Positions 1 through 11,107 of a stretch of DNA of 64,000 nucleotides are shown here, one piece after another. Within the stretch, counting starts at the first letter, position 1. Each line of letters starts with the position of its first letter. The DNA comes from Erigeron canadensis (taxonomy: Eukaryota; Streptophyta; Magnoliopsida; Asterales; Asteraceae). Where the stretch lies: the NCBI RefSeq assembly GCF_010389155.1, contig NC_057762.1, forward strand, positions 37,570,055-37,634,054, in the 5' to 3' direction. Under the pieces are notes generated by a model that was not told the origin of the DNA, did not search any database, and saw only the letters and a program-made list of their open reading frames with translations. The position numbers and the translations under genes are program-made.

Positions 1-1205
1 CACATTAATCTAGTTATTATAAGGTATTCTTTTTATAATTAAACACATGGTGTATTGATATATATAGTACTCCGTATAAAAGTTCATTATCTTATAATTA
101 AAGCAAATGATACAACGTTTGTGGTGATGTAAAAGTCACCCCATGTAAAATGTTTTCGGGGTGAGAAATGTATATGACACACTTTATGTTAAGTTTTAGA
201 AAAAAAATTATTTATACGAATAGGAAAATTGTTGGGGCATGTAGTGTATCTAGGAATTTGTCTCAAAATTCTTGTAAAAATAGGAAAAACGGTGTTGGCA
301 ACTCCGGTCTTCATCAAAGGACCGATGTCCAACACCAGTCTTGTTTCCAACATGACGGAGAATTGTAAGAGTGGATATATATATCATGGGTATCTACGTA
401 TCTCATTTATTCTATTTAGCATTTTTTAACGAAAAGTTATAAGGTATTATATAAAAGTATAAGAACGGGAATTGAGTCACCGGCTTCCATATAAAAGGAC
501 AATGTGACACTAATTAACACTACCGGCAAGAAATTAATACATGAAAACTGGTGTTAACAAGAGCGACCTTCACCCTAAGTTGAAGGTAAGACCGGTGTTG
601 AAGATATCGGCCTTTGATGATATGACGAAGTCCGGCCGTTTTTCCTATTTTCACAAATATTTTGAACCAAGTTCCCAGATACACCACGTACATGCCTCAA
701 AAAATTTCCTATTCGTACAATTTTTTTTCCAATTTTTACGAAAAGAATAATATTAGTGTTATTATTTGGAGATAGTACTACAAGATATCTTTTTTAGAAG
801 TTTTATAGTAAACGGTCTATTAAAATCATATACAACTAAGGTTGCGAAAGCCACTACTAAAAATCATAGAATATCATGACCAACGTACGAAAAATATTTA
901 ATCACATTATTGCATACTACGAGTAAGTACTAACAAACATACAAAAGGAGTAACCAATCAAAATTTAATTAGTATAGGAAGTTAATTAGTATTGTAATTA
1001 ACTACGTACTATACTCATCATATATATAATAACATGCATTTTATGTGTGTTAAATGCTAATCTAGTGTACGTGTATGAATCTATCTATATCACAAATGAA
1101 TAAATATTTGTATTAAATCACACGTTATCATATGTTACTAGTAGAACAGAAAAAGAAATTAAGATATATATACAATATATAGTAGCGGTATAGATCGAGA
1201 CTTAC
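1..1205 (-). other. intron 1 (or truncated downstream part) of the GH35 gene
   Basis: AT-rich sequence downstream (minus sense) of the beta-galactosidase exon 1 donor. I looked for a second GH35 exon, which normally opens with Met-Trp-Pro and contains a 'YVFWNxHEP' stretch, and found none on the minus strand here. Either intron 1 is longer than 1.2 kb and the gene continues off the window, or the gene is cut. Short open frames in this stretch look random. Confidence 0.5.
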
Positions 1206-1385
1206 ATCAGGGGTGCTTCGAGGATAATGAATTGAACCCGAAAACAAAATTCTACGTTGCCCATCAATCATAAGCGATCTTCCATCATAACTTACGTTCG
1301 CTCCTTCCACCACCACGTTGCCGCCACAAACAACCACTGCTACTAGTAGTATCATCATCCCCCACCACCAACCAAATCCCACCAT
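1206..1385 (-). CDS. beta-galactosidase (GH35), exon 1 only
   Basis: First exon of a plant glycoside hydrolase family 35 beta-galactosidase. These are secreted enzymes that trim terminal beta-D-galactose from cell-wall pectin side chains, galactans and arabinogalactan proteins. The 60 codons encode a hydrophobic signal peptide (about residues 1-28, with a strong MILLVAVVV core) followed by the family's N-terminal block, including '[15 protein letters not shown]' and '[14 protein letters not shown]'. The exon ends in phase 0 at Asp60 on a GTAAGT donor, where GH35 proteins normally continue with Met-Trp. I chose the ATG at 1385; an in-frame ATG at 1421 would add 12 residues before the signal peptide, which is less likely. 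A TATA-rich run at about 1469-1491 lies 85-105 bp upstream. Catalytic Glu residues lie in later exons outside the window, so function cannot be judged. The family is firm; the BGAL subgroup is not assignable. Confidence 0.82.
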
Positions 1386-1885
1386 ATCTATCTCGATCTT
1401 GAAGTAGGGTGAGACGTACAAAGAAGATCGAATGTATATCTAGATAAAAAAAAAATGAGAATCTATTATATTATATAAATATAAATATATATGTTGGTGA
1501 GAAACTAGTACGTAACGTTGTTACTACTATACATTTGGAATGGAAAATGGTGTTAATTGATCAAAGAGATAGAAAGAGACGGCGGAGTTGTTAAAGAAAA
1601 GGAAACAACATATTTGTTGCATTGCACGGCAAACTTGGTTAGTTTTTATAGGTTGGTGGGTGGCTGTTGACCATTGTTTTAGTGTGACAACTATGTATAT
1701 TTTCATACAATCATTATTTATTTGTGTTTTTTTTTATCGTATCTCAAATAATAAGGAATATTATTAATAATGCAAGTTTTAATGCCTCCGACAGATTATA
1801 ACTAGTTTGTTTTCATTTGATTTAATGAGTTTTGTTTGCATATAAAAAAAGAACTATGCATGTGACAAATTAGATAGACAATCTA

Positions 1886-2467
1886 TCTATAATATAACTA
1901 AAAGAGGGGATCGGGGTATACTTGATACCCCTAATCCACCTGCTTGAGTTTAATCATCACTCCTTATTAATCCTTTAATTTTTTTTAATATTAATCTAAA
2001 TTAATTTACACTTTTTGGTTTTTCATCACCAATTTACACTTTAACCCCAATCTAAAACAATTAATTTACACTTTTTAGTTTCCCATCACCAATTTACACT
2101 TTAACCCAATTTAAAATAATTAACTTACACTTTTTGATTTTCCATCACCAATTTACACTTTAACCTAATTTATATTTAATTATACTTTTATATATATAGT
2201 TTAAACTTTTAGAATATAAAAAACTGTAAATTTTTTATTTAATTAAAGTTGAAAAAAAAGGGTAATTTTGACCGATGGAGTATTTTTGTATGTTTCTTCG
2301 TTAGGCGGATAATTTTTGGAGTATTTTGACCGATGGAGTGGCTCTTCAGCTAGCAAATTTTCAAGTTGATTTCGGTATATCTATTTAATATATTTGAAAA
2401 TCCAATTTTTTAGCTTTGATTAATATATTTTGAGACTACCCGTCCATTGAACGGACCTGATCACTAG
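1886..2467 (+). mobile_element. non-autonomous Helitron-like element (copy 1)
   Basis: A 582-bp segment starts TCTATAATATAACTAAAAG after an A and ends in CTAG followed by T, as Helitrons do (5' TC, 3' CTRR, insertion between A and T). A short hairpin, CCGTCCATTGAACGG (2441-2455; stem of four pairs, one mismatch, one more pair, ATT loop), lies about 8 nt before the CTAG end. The same head (AACTAAAAGAGG) and tail (GATTAATATATTTTGAGACT, hairpin, CACTAG) recur in the element at 3764-5058, supporting a family. There is no Rep/helicase coding sequence. Confidence 0.62.
2001..2180 (+). repeat. tandem repeat, three copies of a ~60-bp unit
   Basis: Units begin at 2001, 2061 and about 2120 with TTAATTTACACTTTTT, pass through CATCACCAATTTACACTTTAA, and repeat with 59-60 bp spacing and a few substitutions each. 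The array lies inside Helitron-like copy 1. Confidence 0.8.
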
Positions 2468-3674
2468 TACGAATATATATGAAGTAAACGTATAGAAAAG
2501 CTTACATATTTACTAGTATCATGTTGCACGACTAACTCATAGTTACTTATATTTTTATTTTATTTTATTTATAATAATGAGCTTCATATACTATATCCAT
2601 GTTACTCCCGAAAAATCTTCAATAAGTATGTGACATAGATTAAATCTTAAATTTACACAAAATAGACCAAATGAACTCACTTTTAATGATTATATATAGT
2701 GTTAACAACAAATAATTTGACGACAATATAGTATGAATATATGAATAATATAAAAATAAAACGAAATAATATAAAACTATAACAATCACCATAATTGATC
2801 CATATGCTTTAATACGAAAAATAAAAATTAAAAACAAATATGAGACTGGGAAATATCTTTTTTGTCAAACACTAAAATTGAAGTAAAAAAAAAATCAACA
2901 ATCAATGTATGATTGTCTTTTTGAAAGTCCATGTTACACTTCAATCGTATACCAATCCTTTCAAGTATTAAAACTTGTAAAAAAATAATGGATTTTCTTT
3001 TGTTAGTTGATGGGCAAATAAAAACCTTTGTTCTTGGTGTCGACGGCTAAAGGGTAACAAAGATAGAAACTTGGTCTAAGGAATTAAGTAAGAAGTATAT
3101 ATATTCACGCAATCTATTTTAAGTTATAGATAAAACATATGATAAATTATATTTGATATTATGTAAGAAGCTTGATAGATTTTGGTTAACACAAAATATT
3201 AAAATATAAATTTAATAAATAAATAAATAACACATGTGATAAAAGAAATATGACACATTATACTTCAATTCTATTGATATACTAAACAATCAAATAGATT
3301 TTTATAGTTATTATATAAAAAAATATAAATATAATAATATAATAATAATAATTATAAAGAAATAGAATCCAGGTATCGTACATACCTTGACAGCTTTAAC
3401 TTTATGATGCAAATTCCAAGCCTTGATTTTGGGATTTATTTTCGAAACTAAACGTATATGTTGGGGTTATTTATAAGCATAGGTTTAGTCGTATATAAAA
3501 TCCAAAGAGAAAACCAAATTAAAATCCTAGTTCGATACTAATTCTAACATATAAGAAAATACACATCATATATATTTTAAAAATATATATTTTAATTAAA
3601 TAATATGTTAAAATACACGTATCGATTAAAAATTACGTCAAGTGTCGTGTAAAATGCTTTTCAATCCTGTTTTA
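2468..3674. other. AT-rich intergenic sequence
   Basis: Strongly AT-rich intergenic DNA with short low-complexity runs. No open frame of protein-like composition and no terminal repeats that I can pair. Confidence 0.6.
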
Positions 3675-3766
3675 CTAATAATAATAATAATAATAATAGT
3701 AGTAGTAGTAGTAGTAGTAGTAGTAATAATAATAGTAGTAGTAGTAATAATAATAATAATAATAAC
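3675..3766 (+). repeat. (TAA/TAG)n trinucleotide microsatellite
   Basis: About 90 bp of alternating TAA and TAG triplets, immediately before the conserved head of Helitron-like copy 2. It may have expanded from the A/T-rich 5' terminus of that element. Confidence 0.9.
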
Positions 3767-5058
3767 TAAAAGAGGAGGTTGGGGGTACACTTGGCATCCT
3801 TGATCTCCCTTTTTGAGCATAATCCCCCCTCTATTTTAATCCTTTTTTTTTTAGAACAACAAAGGGCCGGATCACGGGTATCCGAACTGGATACTGAGGG
3901 CCTATCTGATCCCCCCTCCTCCGCCCGCCCCACCCGGTAAATTCAACTCGTACGCGAAGAATATTGGCTAGTAACAATGCTCGAGATGAGATTCGAACAT
4001 GTGACCCTTGTTACAACATCCGGGGTATCCAACCACTGCGCTAGATCCCCGCTCCCCCACCCGGTAAATTCAACTCGCACGCCAAGAATATTGGCTAGTA
4101 ACAATTTTTGAGATGAGATTCGAACATGTGACCCTTGTTACAACATCCGGGGTGTCCAACCACTGTGCTAGATATTTATTTATTAAATGGTCGACCTTTA
4201 TATTATAATTATAAATAAAAAAACCTTTTATCCTTAAAATTTTCCCAATAACTATTATCTATATCTATACAACATAGAAAAAACTCTCACATATTTTGAC
4301 CCAAATAAAAAAAACCTACGATCAACTACCAAAAGGGTTCTTTTATATATATATATATATATCATGTCATATTTAATCATTATTATTATTTAACATTGAA
4401 CTCTTATCTTATTGTTATTATTACCTCTTTTAATTTACTTTGTTGTCCATTATAGGTTCATTATGGCTTATTCTTTAACAACAAAAAATAAGACCACATT
4501 ATTTCATCTTGAATATCTTAAACCAATACATGTTAACCATCATCTACGACTCTGTGTTGTGCATGTATGGACTGTTTCGGAGTGGAATAACTCAAAGAAA
4601 ATCAAAACATTCGGGATGGTATTTGTTGTTGATTTTATATGTATTTTTCAAGTTATATAGTATACACTTTTTGTTTCTCTCTATTCAGATTAACTCTAAA
4701 TGTTTAATCTAAAATTTCTCTTTGTTGGACTTAATTAACTCTAAATTGTTTAGTCTAAAATTGTTGTTTGTGTTTGTAGTAAGTTTAGATATGAAAAAAA
4801 CTGCAAGTTTTTTATTTAACTAACGTTGGATAAAAAAAAGTAAACTGGAATTAATATTTATATGAAGTTAATTTTCATATGTTTGTTCTTTAGTTTTTGT
4901 ATTGATTCAGTTGTGATATTGGTTAAGTTGTGTATGGAGTTAAATGTTTTTTTATTTTATTTTTAAGTTGAAAAAAAAATGGTAAACCGAAATCAATATT
5001 TTAGCTTTGATTAATATATTTTGAGACTACTTGTCCATTGGACGGTCCTGAGCACTAG
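3764..5058 (+). mobile_element. non-autonomous Helitron-like element (copy 2)
   Basis: Shares its head (AACTAAAAGAGG, then TGGGGGTACACTTG against CGGGGTATACTTGATACC) and its last ~70 bp with copy 1. It ends in a hairpin GTCCATTGGAC (stem GTCC/GGAC, ATT loop) and CACTAG followed by T. The true 5' TC end is blurred by the microsatellite, so the left boundary is approximate. It is longer than copy 1 because a dimeric SINE (3841-4172) lies within it and the middle differs. Confidence 0.5.
3841..4172 (-). repeat. tRNA-derived SINE in tandem (dimeric) arrangement
   Basis: On the minus strand there are two head units. The upper unit has an A-box-like TCTAGCACAGTGGTT (4158-4172) and a B-box GTTCGAATC (4117-4125). 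The lower unit has TCTAGCGCAGTGGTT (4031-4045) and GTTCGAATC (3990-3998). A/B spacing matches a pol III tRNA-type promoter. The upper unit breaks off after the 'GAATTTACCGGGTGGGGG' body segment and joins directly to the head of the lower unit, which continues through a longer body to an A-rich tail (T-run 3843-3852 on the plus strand). No clear target-site duplication was found. Confidence 0.75.
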
Positions 5059-5784
5059 TATGGTAGATACGTCGATAAAATCCAACTAGATATCTACCAA
5101 TAAACTAAAACTGGATTGAGATGTTCTTGAAACAACACGTAACGTAATCATTGATCGACACGTGTCTTTTTTATTTATTTATTTTATTAAATTAGCTTTG
5201 ATGTTTGGATTCACCGGATCCTTTTTATTTTATTTAGTTGTATTCTACGACAATTCCATTCATACGTTATATCCTTTTAGTAGCATTTCGAGCCTAGCTC
5301 GGGGTGTTACAAGTCATGTAGTCAACATTGAAATTTATATGTGTAAATCTATATTTATTTATATAATAAAAAGTCAAGAAAAGTCAAAATTGAAAATTTA
5401 AGAACATCAAAAGATGTGATTACGTGGATTGTTTAAAAATTTTAAAGAAAACTTCTTAAGTTGATGTCTAAAAATAAATATAAATTAAGTATGCAGGGCT
5501 AAAAAGTGTAATTAATTGATGAAAATAAAAGAAAGTGTAAATGAGACTTTATCTATAAATATTAATCAAAATATTAATATAACAATATATTTTGATAATG
5601 ATTATTAAGATTTTTAATTTATAGTTAAATCAAATGATGACATCAGCAATAATCAATTTGATGAATTAAACGATTTGATTGGTTAATAAGTTATCAGTTC
5701 AACTGTCTTATAGTATATATATTAGAATAAATTTAAGATTATGTAAGATTAAAATGGGGTGTCACAATAGAAATATGCTACATT
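5059..5784. other. intergenic, nothing identified
   Basis: AT-rich sequence without convincing genes or paired repeats. Confidence 0.5.
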
Positions 5785-5921
5785 GACAAACAAATTACAA
5801 ACAAAAATTTATAAACTTACGTGTCATAGTAAATCATTGAAAGAGAAAAAAGATATAAATTTAATTGGTCCACCTCACATGATATTTAAGTTTGTAACCA
5901 TTTGTTTTTAATTTGTTTGTC
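5785..5921. mobile_element. short MITE with ~25-bp terminal inverted repeats
   Basis: Left end GACAAACAAATTACAAACAA and right end, read in reverse complement, GACAAACAAATTAAAAACAA are inverted copies. The similarity continues into a second AAACTTA block in each arm. The flanks are ATT on both sides (5782-5784 and 5922-5924), a possible 3-bp duplication too short to be convincing alone. The 137-bp element is non-coding. Confidence 0.6.
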
Positions 5922-5924
5922 ATT

Positions 5925-6569
5925 CTAGTATTACTCATATATTATTGATTGTTTTCACAGTTCAGTTCATAATATATACTTCCAATTATAACTTTATGTT
6001 GAAAATTGAAAGTTAAAAAAAATACATGTGAATGGACTAAACTAATTAAATCATTATCAACCATTCATATTAAATTACACCATCAGTCATTTATATTATT
6101 AAATACGAGCATGGTCCCTGCACAATGCGGCGGCGGTGGTGGGAAAGGCGGTCTAATTAATGGTGTCGGTGATGGTACTATTAGTGGTGGTGGCAGTGTC
6201 AAGTAATGTAGGTTGATGTAATTGTGATAGTATAAACCTTTAGAAGATAAGAGCTTAAAGTGTTAATTATTAAAATAAAAGTTTAGAGTGTAAATTATAA
6301 TTTATTAAGGGCAAAACATAAAAAGTCAAGGGTAATTCTGGTAATTCAAAGGTAGAATTACCTAAAATAAAAAGAGGATATTTCTTTTATAAGAAAGTAA
6401 AGATTTCTACTATCCCTTTTAAATCAAACATTTCTACATCAATTAGCTATACCATTTGACGCCGCTACCATCACACCGTCACATTACGCGGGTACCGTGA
6501 TAGTTTGAAAGACAGACTAATTAGTTTTATAAGATATAACGTGCTCATGTGAACTCAGCCGCATAAACA
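5925..6569. other. intergenic with a short GGT-rich patch
   Basis: No gene. A GGC/GGT-rich patch at about 6125-6205 makes a short Gly-rich open frame that I regard as low complexity. Confidence 0.5.
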
Positions 6570-6735
6570 ATTAATGTCATTTTTTTGAACGTTCGTGTCA
6601 TGGGATGGTTAGCCATTACATCCATACGGGCAAGCAGTCACTAGCGACTGATCCCCGAAGTCAGGGACCACATGGGAGGAAAAACCCACCAATTTAACCA
6701 CTACCGAAGGCACGACGTTAAATTAAAGGTAAAAC
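6570..6735 (-). mobile_element. SINE-like element, 3' part (split by the copia insertion)
   Basis: The left half of an element interrupted by the copia retrotransposon. On the minus strand it ends GACACGAACGTTC followed by a run of seven A, abutting a 13-bp target-site duplication ATTAATGTCATTT (6570-6582). The same 13 bp recurs at 14551-14563 beyond the other half. Removing the copia element and one AAAAC copy leaves a ~240-bp non-coding element with an A tail and flanking direct repeats, as retroposition by target-primed reverse transcription would give. Confidence 0.68.
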
Positions 6736-7427
6736 TGTAGGGATATATAACTATTATCAAATCAAATCACAAAGCACGCAGCGGAATATAAATTCTATGT
6801 AGTTAATTAATTAACCAAGATAGAAAATGTGTACCTTAAACTGGAGAGAATAAAGCAAGAAACCTTTATAATAAGGTTTAAATTAAACCTCTCTACGATT
6901 GCACACACAACGTTGGAATGTATGTATGCTAGTACTTGATCACGAACCGAACAATCCTTTGTCAATACCCCTATCACTCGAACCAAACAAAACCCGAAAC
7001 CCTTTGGTGTTGATGGGATCGGCCGAAGCCAAGAGAGAGGGGAGAAGGAGAGATTTTTAGGGATTTAGAAAACCTAATGAATTGTATGTTAAAAACAATT
7101 AGATTAGGCCTCTATTTATAGTGTTTAGGAAACTTGATGACCAAGTTTAGGGTTTTGGAACCCCTTGATCGACCGGCCCCTCTAGGAACATTCTAGAGGG
7201 CCTCCTAATTGTTTCCTAATTCCAACTCTCCTTCGTTAAGTTCGTTATTTAAGTACCGTTAACTATTAACTCTTTTAACGGACCATTGTTAGTTTTTCGT
7301 GATCAAATAATCAATAAATTACATTTAATATATTAATTAATTATAGTTACATTCACGTTGAGGTGTGACCCCGTATGCTTAAATAGATACCGGACATACG
7401 TTCATTTTACGTGATCATATTCTAACA
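6736..7427 (-). repeat. 3' LTR of the copia element
   Basis: On the plus strand this starts TGTAGGGATATATAAC and ends ATTCTAACA. It is nearly identical to 13762-14455. One difference is in the terminal inverted repeat (TGTAGG against TGTTGG) and a small cluster lies at 7396-7400. Confidence 0.95.
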
Positions 7428-7428
7428 G

Positions 7429-7438
7429 CTCCCACTTG
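7429..7438 (-). other. polypurine tract of the copia element
   Basis: AAGTGGGAGC on the minus strand directly precedes the 3' LTR, the usual site for plus-strand cDNA priming. Confidence 0.75.
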
Positions 7439-8285
7439 AGCTCGTAATGAATAAAGGTAATAACATTGGTTAGCTTATAGCAACACGCCAATGCTCCCGA
7501 AAAAATTAAAGTATAGTTTCTTAAAGTATATTTAAACGATTAAGTCATTTATTATCCCTCGTTCAGATACCTTGTTAAATATGAATATGGATCAATGTCA
7601 TTTCATAATTTAACGATTATGTTTCTCATTTTATGACTGATTAAAGATTACCAAATATAATCGAGAACAATCTGGATCTATTTGGGCACGGCCATGCAAA
7701 CATCTTAATTAGTCAAATGAGGGCGCCAATGATATCATGCTTCAACTTTTAAATTGAAGGAACAAATCCTATATTAACTACACGTGTCAGTCATCATACT
7801 TCGCGACGCTTTCTGAAAATAGCCCTTTATGTACCCCCTAATTCTGGTGAGTTAAAACTACATCTAGTAAGTGCGATTCATACATGCTGACCTACTTGTA
7901 TCTCAAGTCAAAGGATTAATAAAAGTAACCATTTACGAATTTCACTTGATGACGTCGATCCATAAAGTGATAATTCGTTAGTGGGGTAGTCCAATATGCA
8001 TCAACTATGGATATCATGTGAGTTTGGTGGGACCATCCATTATATGTTCCAAGAATATAACCAATCACTCAGATTTGTCTTAGTTTAATTATATTCCCAT
8101 ATAATTAATCGACAATGGACAATTTAGAATATTTAATAAAATATTAAATAAAATATTCAAGGATTAAACATGCAAATATAGGACACAATTTAATATTAAA
8201 TGGAATCAAACATATCAAGTACTTTATTTCATTATGTAAAATATAAATTGTTATAATCCCTTATCCAAATACCGAAACAACAGAT

Positions 8286-10840
8286 TTACATGAAATAACT
8301 AGCTAATTTAAGTCCTATGCCCTCGGCATGCCTTTCAAGCTTGGGCCTAGACAAAGCTTTTGTGAAAGGATCAGCTAAGTTAAAATCTGTGTGAACTTTG
8401 AGTAAATTGATCTCCCCTAGTTCGATCTGCTCACGAACATAGTGATATCGTCTAGCATAATGTCTGCACCTTTCTGAACTCCGGGTTCGTTGGCAATGAT
8501 TAATGCACCAGTATTATCACAGTACAAATCAGTGGGTAAGTCATTTGAGGGGATCACGTTTAGCCCGCTAATGAACTTCCTTATCCAGACTGCTTCCATT
8601 GCGGCTTCTGAGGCGGCAATGTACTCAGACTCTATTATAGACACGGCAACTGTGGTTTTTAGCTCATAGCATTCCACCGTGCCTTCATTTAAATAATGAA
8701 GACGTATCCCGACTGATATTTTGAATCATATTTATCAGTCTGAAATCCAACATCACAAATTCTATTACCATTTGAATTTTTGATCGGGATTTCAACCATA
8801 CACCAAGAATAATTCTTTAGTAGCACACATGTACTTAAGAATATTCTTTGCAGCAATTCGATGATCCTATCCAGGATTTTGCTGATAGTGGCTAACTATA
8901 TTTTGCGCGAACGCAATATGAGGTCTAGTGCATCTTACCGTATACATAATAGATTCCACAACTGAAGCATATGGGATTTTTCGCATACGCTCCACCTCAT
9001 TAGGTGTAGAAGCACTGTTCTTGCTAGATAAATTAAGTCTTTCTTGCATGGGAACGAAACTACGCTCAGAATCCTCAATCTTGAAATGCTTCAAGATATT
9101 ATCAATATAAGCACTTTGACTTAGTCTAAACAACCGCTTTGATCTATCTCGGTAGATCTTGATTCCAATAATAAATGCCGCTTCTCCTAAATCTTTCATG
9201 GCAAAACACTTTCCAAGATGAGATTTAACATCTTGCAACATTGGAATGTGTTTTCCTATGGTCAATATGTCATCAACATACAAGACAAGGAAAGTAACAT
9301 TACTCCCACTAGCTTTGCGATATACACATGGCTCATCGGGATTTTGAACAAAACCAAACTTTTTAATTTCTTCATCAAACCTTTTATTCCAACTTCTTGA
9401 TGCTTGCTTTAGTCCATAAATGGACCTTTGAAGCTTGCATACTTTGTTGGGATGTTTTGGATCAATAAAACCTTCCAGTTGATCCATATAGACTTCTTCA
9501 TCCAAGTAACCATTTAAGAAGGCAGTCTTAACATCCATTTGTCATATCTCAAAGTCATAGTACGCTGCTATGGCTAAGAGAATCCTAATAGCTCTAATGT
9601 CCGCAACCGGAGAAAAGGTTTCATCATAATCAACACCGAAACGTTGAGTATAACCTTTCGCCACGAGACGAGCTTTATAGGTGTGTACATTTCCATCCAT
9701 GTCCGTCTTCTTTTTTAAGATCCACTTACACCTAACAGTTTGAGCATTTTGTGGAAGATCAACCAAGCTCCAGACTTGATTGTCTTTCATGGATTTCATT
9801 TCCACCTTCGTAGCTTCAAGCCATTTGTCAGATTCTGGATCTGATAATGCAGCTTTGAAATTCGGAGGCTCATCGAGATCTCCAACAACGTCTTCTTCTA
9901 CCATCAGACATAGTCTTTCGGTAGGACGTCTTGTCCTTTCGGACATACGAAGTGGAATCGCTTCATTATCATCGACTTGAGGTTCATCACTTTGAACATT
10001 CCCCCCCCCCCCCAAGTTGATGATTGCTAGGAGTTTCAGAAGGTGACACATCTTCCTCTTGAGTCTCATCAAGTTCTACAACCCTCCCACTGTTTTCTTG
10101 AACTAATTTCTTTTCAAAGAATTCAGCATATCGAGCAACACAAACAGTGTTTTTGGCGGGATCATAGAAGTCGTAACCCATCGTTTCCTTAGGGTATCCG
10201 ACAAAGATGCACTTAGTAGTTCTGGGTTCAAGTTTGTCAGGCGTATCGCGCTTCACAAGTGCCTTACATCCCCAGACTCTTAAGTAAGACAAATTAGGGA
10301 CATCTCCATGCCATAATTTGTACGGTGTCTTGTCAACCTTCTTGGTTGGAACCATATTGAGAATGTGTACAGCAGTCTCTAGAGCATAATCCCAAAAAGG
10401 AAATGGGAGAGTTGTACGGGTCATCATTGATCTTACCATGTCTAGCAAGGTTCGATTTCTCCTTTCAAACACTCCATTATGCTGAGTATATGGAGGAATA
10501 AGCTGTTGGACAATTCCACATGCTTTAAGATAATCCTTAAACTCTTGGCTTAAGTATTCACCACCTCGATCCGAACGAAGAATCTTGATGGTTTTACCGA
10601 GTTGATTTTCTACTTAATTTTTAAACTCTTTGAATGTTTCAAAGACTTCATGTTCATGTTTAAGCAAGTAAACATAACCATAACGACTGAAATTATTCAT
10701 AGAATAATGAAGTAGCTAGCATTTTTCCTTGACATATGTCTAAAAGGGCTACATACATCGATATATATTAGTCCAAGTAGTTCCTTAGCCCTCTCCGCTT
10801 TTATGCGGAAAGGGTATTCTTGTCATCTTGCCGAAAACAC
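8286..10840 (-). pseudogene. copia pol: integrase, reverse transcriptase, RNase H (disrupted)
   Basis: Polyprotein segment in copia order. Integrase C-terminal half: residues from 'PPYTQHNG' through 'ERRNRTLLDMVRSMM' to 'FVGYP' (about 9990-10500). Reverse transcriptase (about 8870-9970) includes 'KARLVAKGYTQ', '[10 protein letters not shown]', 'YGLKQA' and the catalytic 'YVDD' at about 9275. RNase H ('ESEYIA', then 'DNTGA') ends at the stop at 8286. Visible damage: a frame change at a 13-C run (10001-10013) between integrase and RT; Trp to TGA before '[10 protein letters not shown]' (about 9542); TAG after 'QQNPG' (about 8867); a shift between 'SGLNVIP...DNTGALIIANE' and the terminal 'LADPFTKALSRP' block; and a frame break near 10800. 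The RT active site itself survives. Too degraded to act in cis; other copies in the genome may be intact. Confidence 0.93.
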
Positions 10841-10846
10841 AAGACA

Positions 10847-11107
10847 TGCATTTGTCAAATGATTAATCATTTGATTGTAAGATCTCTTCACGTTGAAGTT
10901 TTCCAATGCTTTTCTTGCTAACAGTAATTCGAAAGACACGCATCTATCAAACGATTCATCATTTGATTTGTAAGATCTCTTCATATTGAAGATTTTTAAT
11001 GTGTTTCTTGCTAATGTTAATGCCGAAGACACGCATTTATCAAATGATTCATCATTTGATTTGTAAGATATCTTCACATGGAAGTCTTTAAATGCGTTTC
11101 TTGACAA
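10847..11107 (-). repeat. three in-frame copies of a 93-bp (31-codon) unit in the copia gag-preintegrase region
   Basis: Units start at 10847, 10939 and 11032 (spacing 92 and 93 bp). In the translated frame the 31-residue block 'SYKSNDESFDKCVSS...' recurs as 'SYKSNDESFDRCVSF...' and then a diverged third copy. The last copy in minus orientation runs into the normal 'C-M-S-C-V-F-G-K-M' zinc-like motif of the gag-preintegrase domain, so the unit is a duplication of the segment just before and including that motif. The repeats differ by several substitutions, so the triplication is not brand new. Confidence 0.85.

Noticed and set aside
6006..6206. Gly-rich 66-codon open frame
   Set aside because: Codes for a run of GGT/GGC triplets with no family resemblance and no gene structure; low-complexity DNA explains it.
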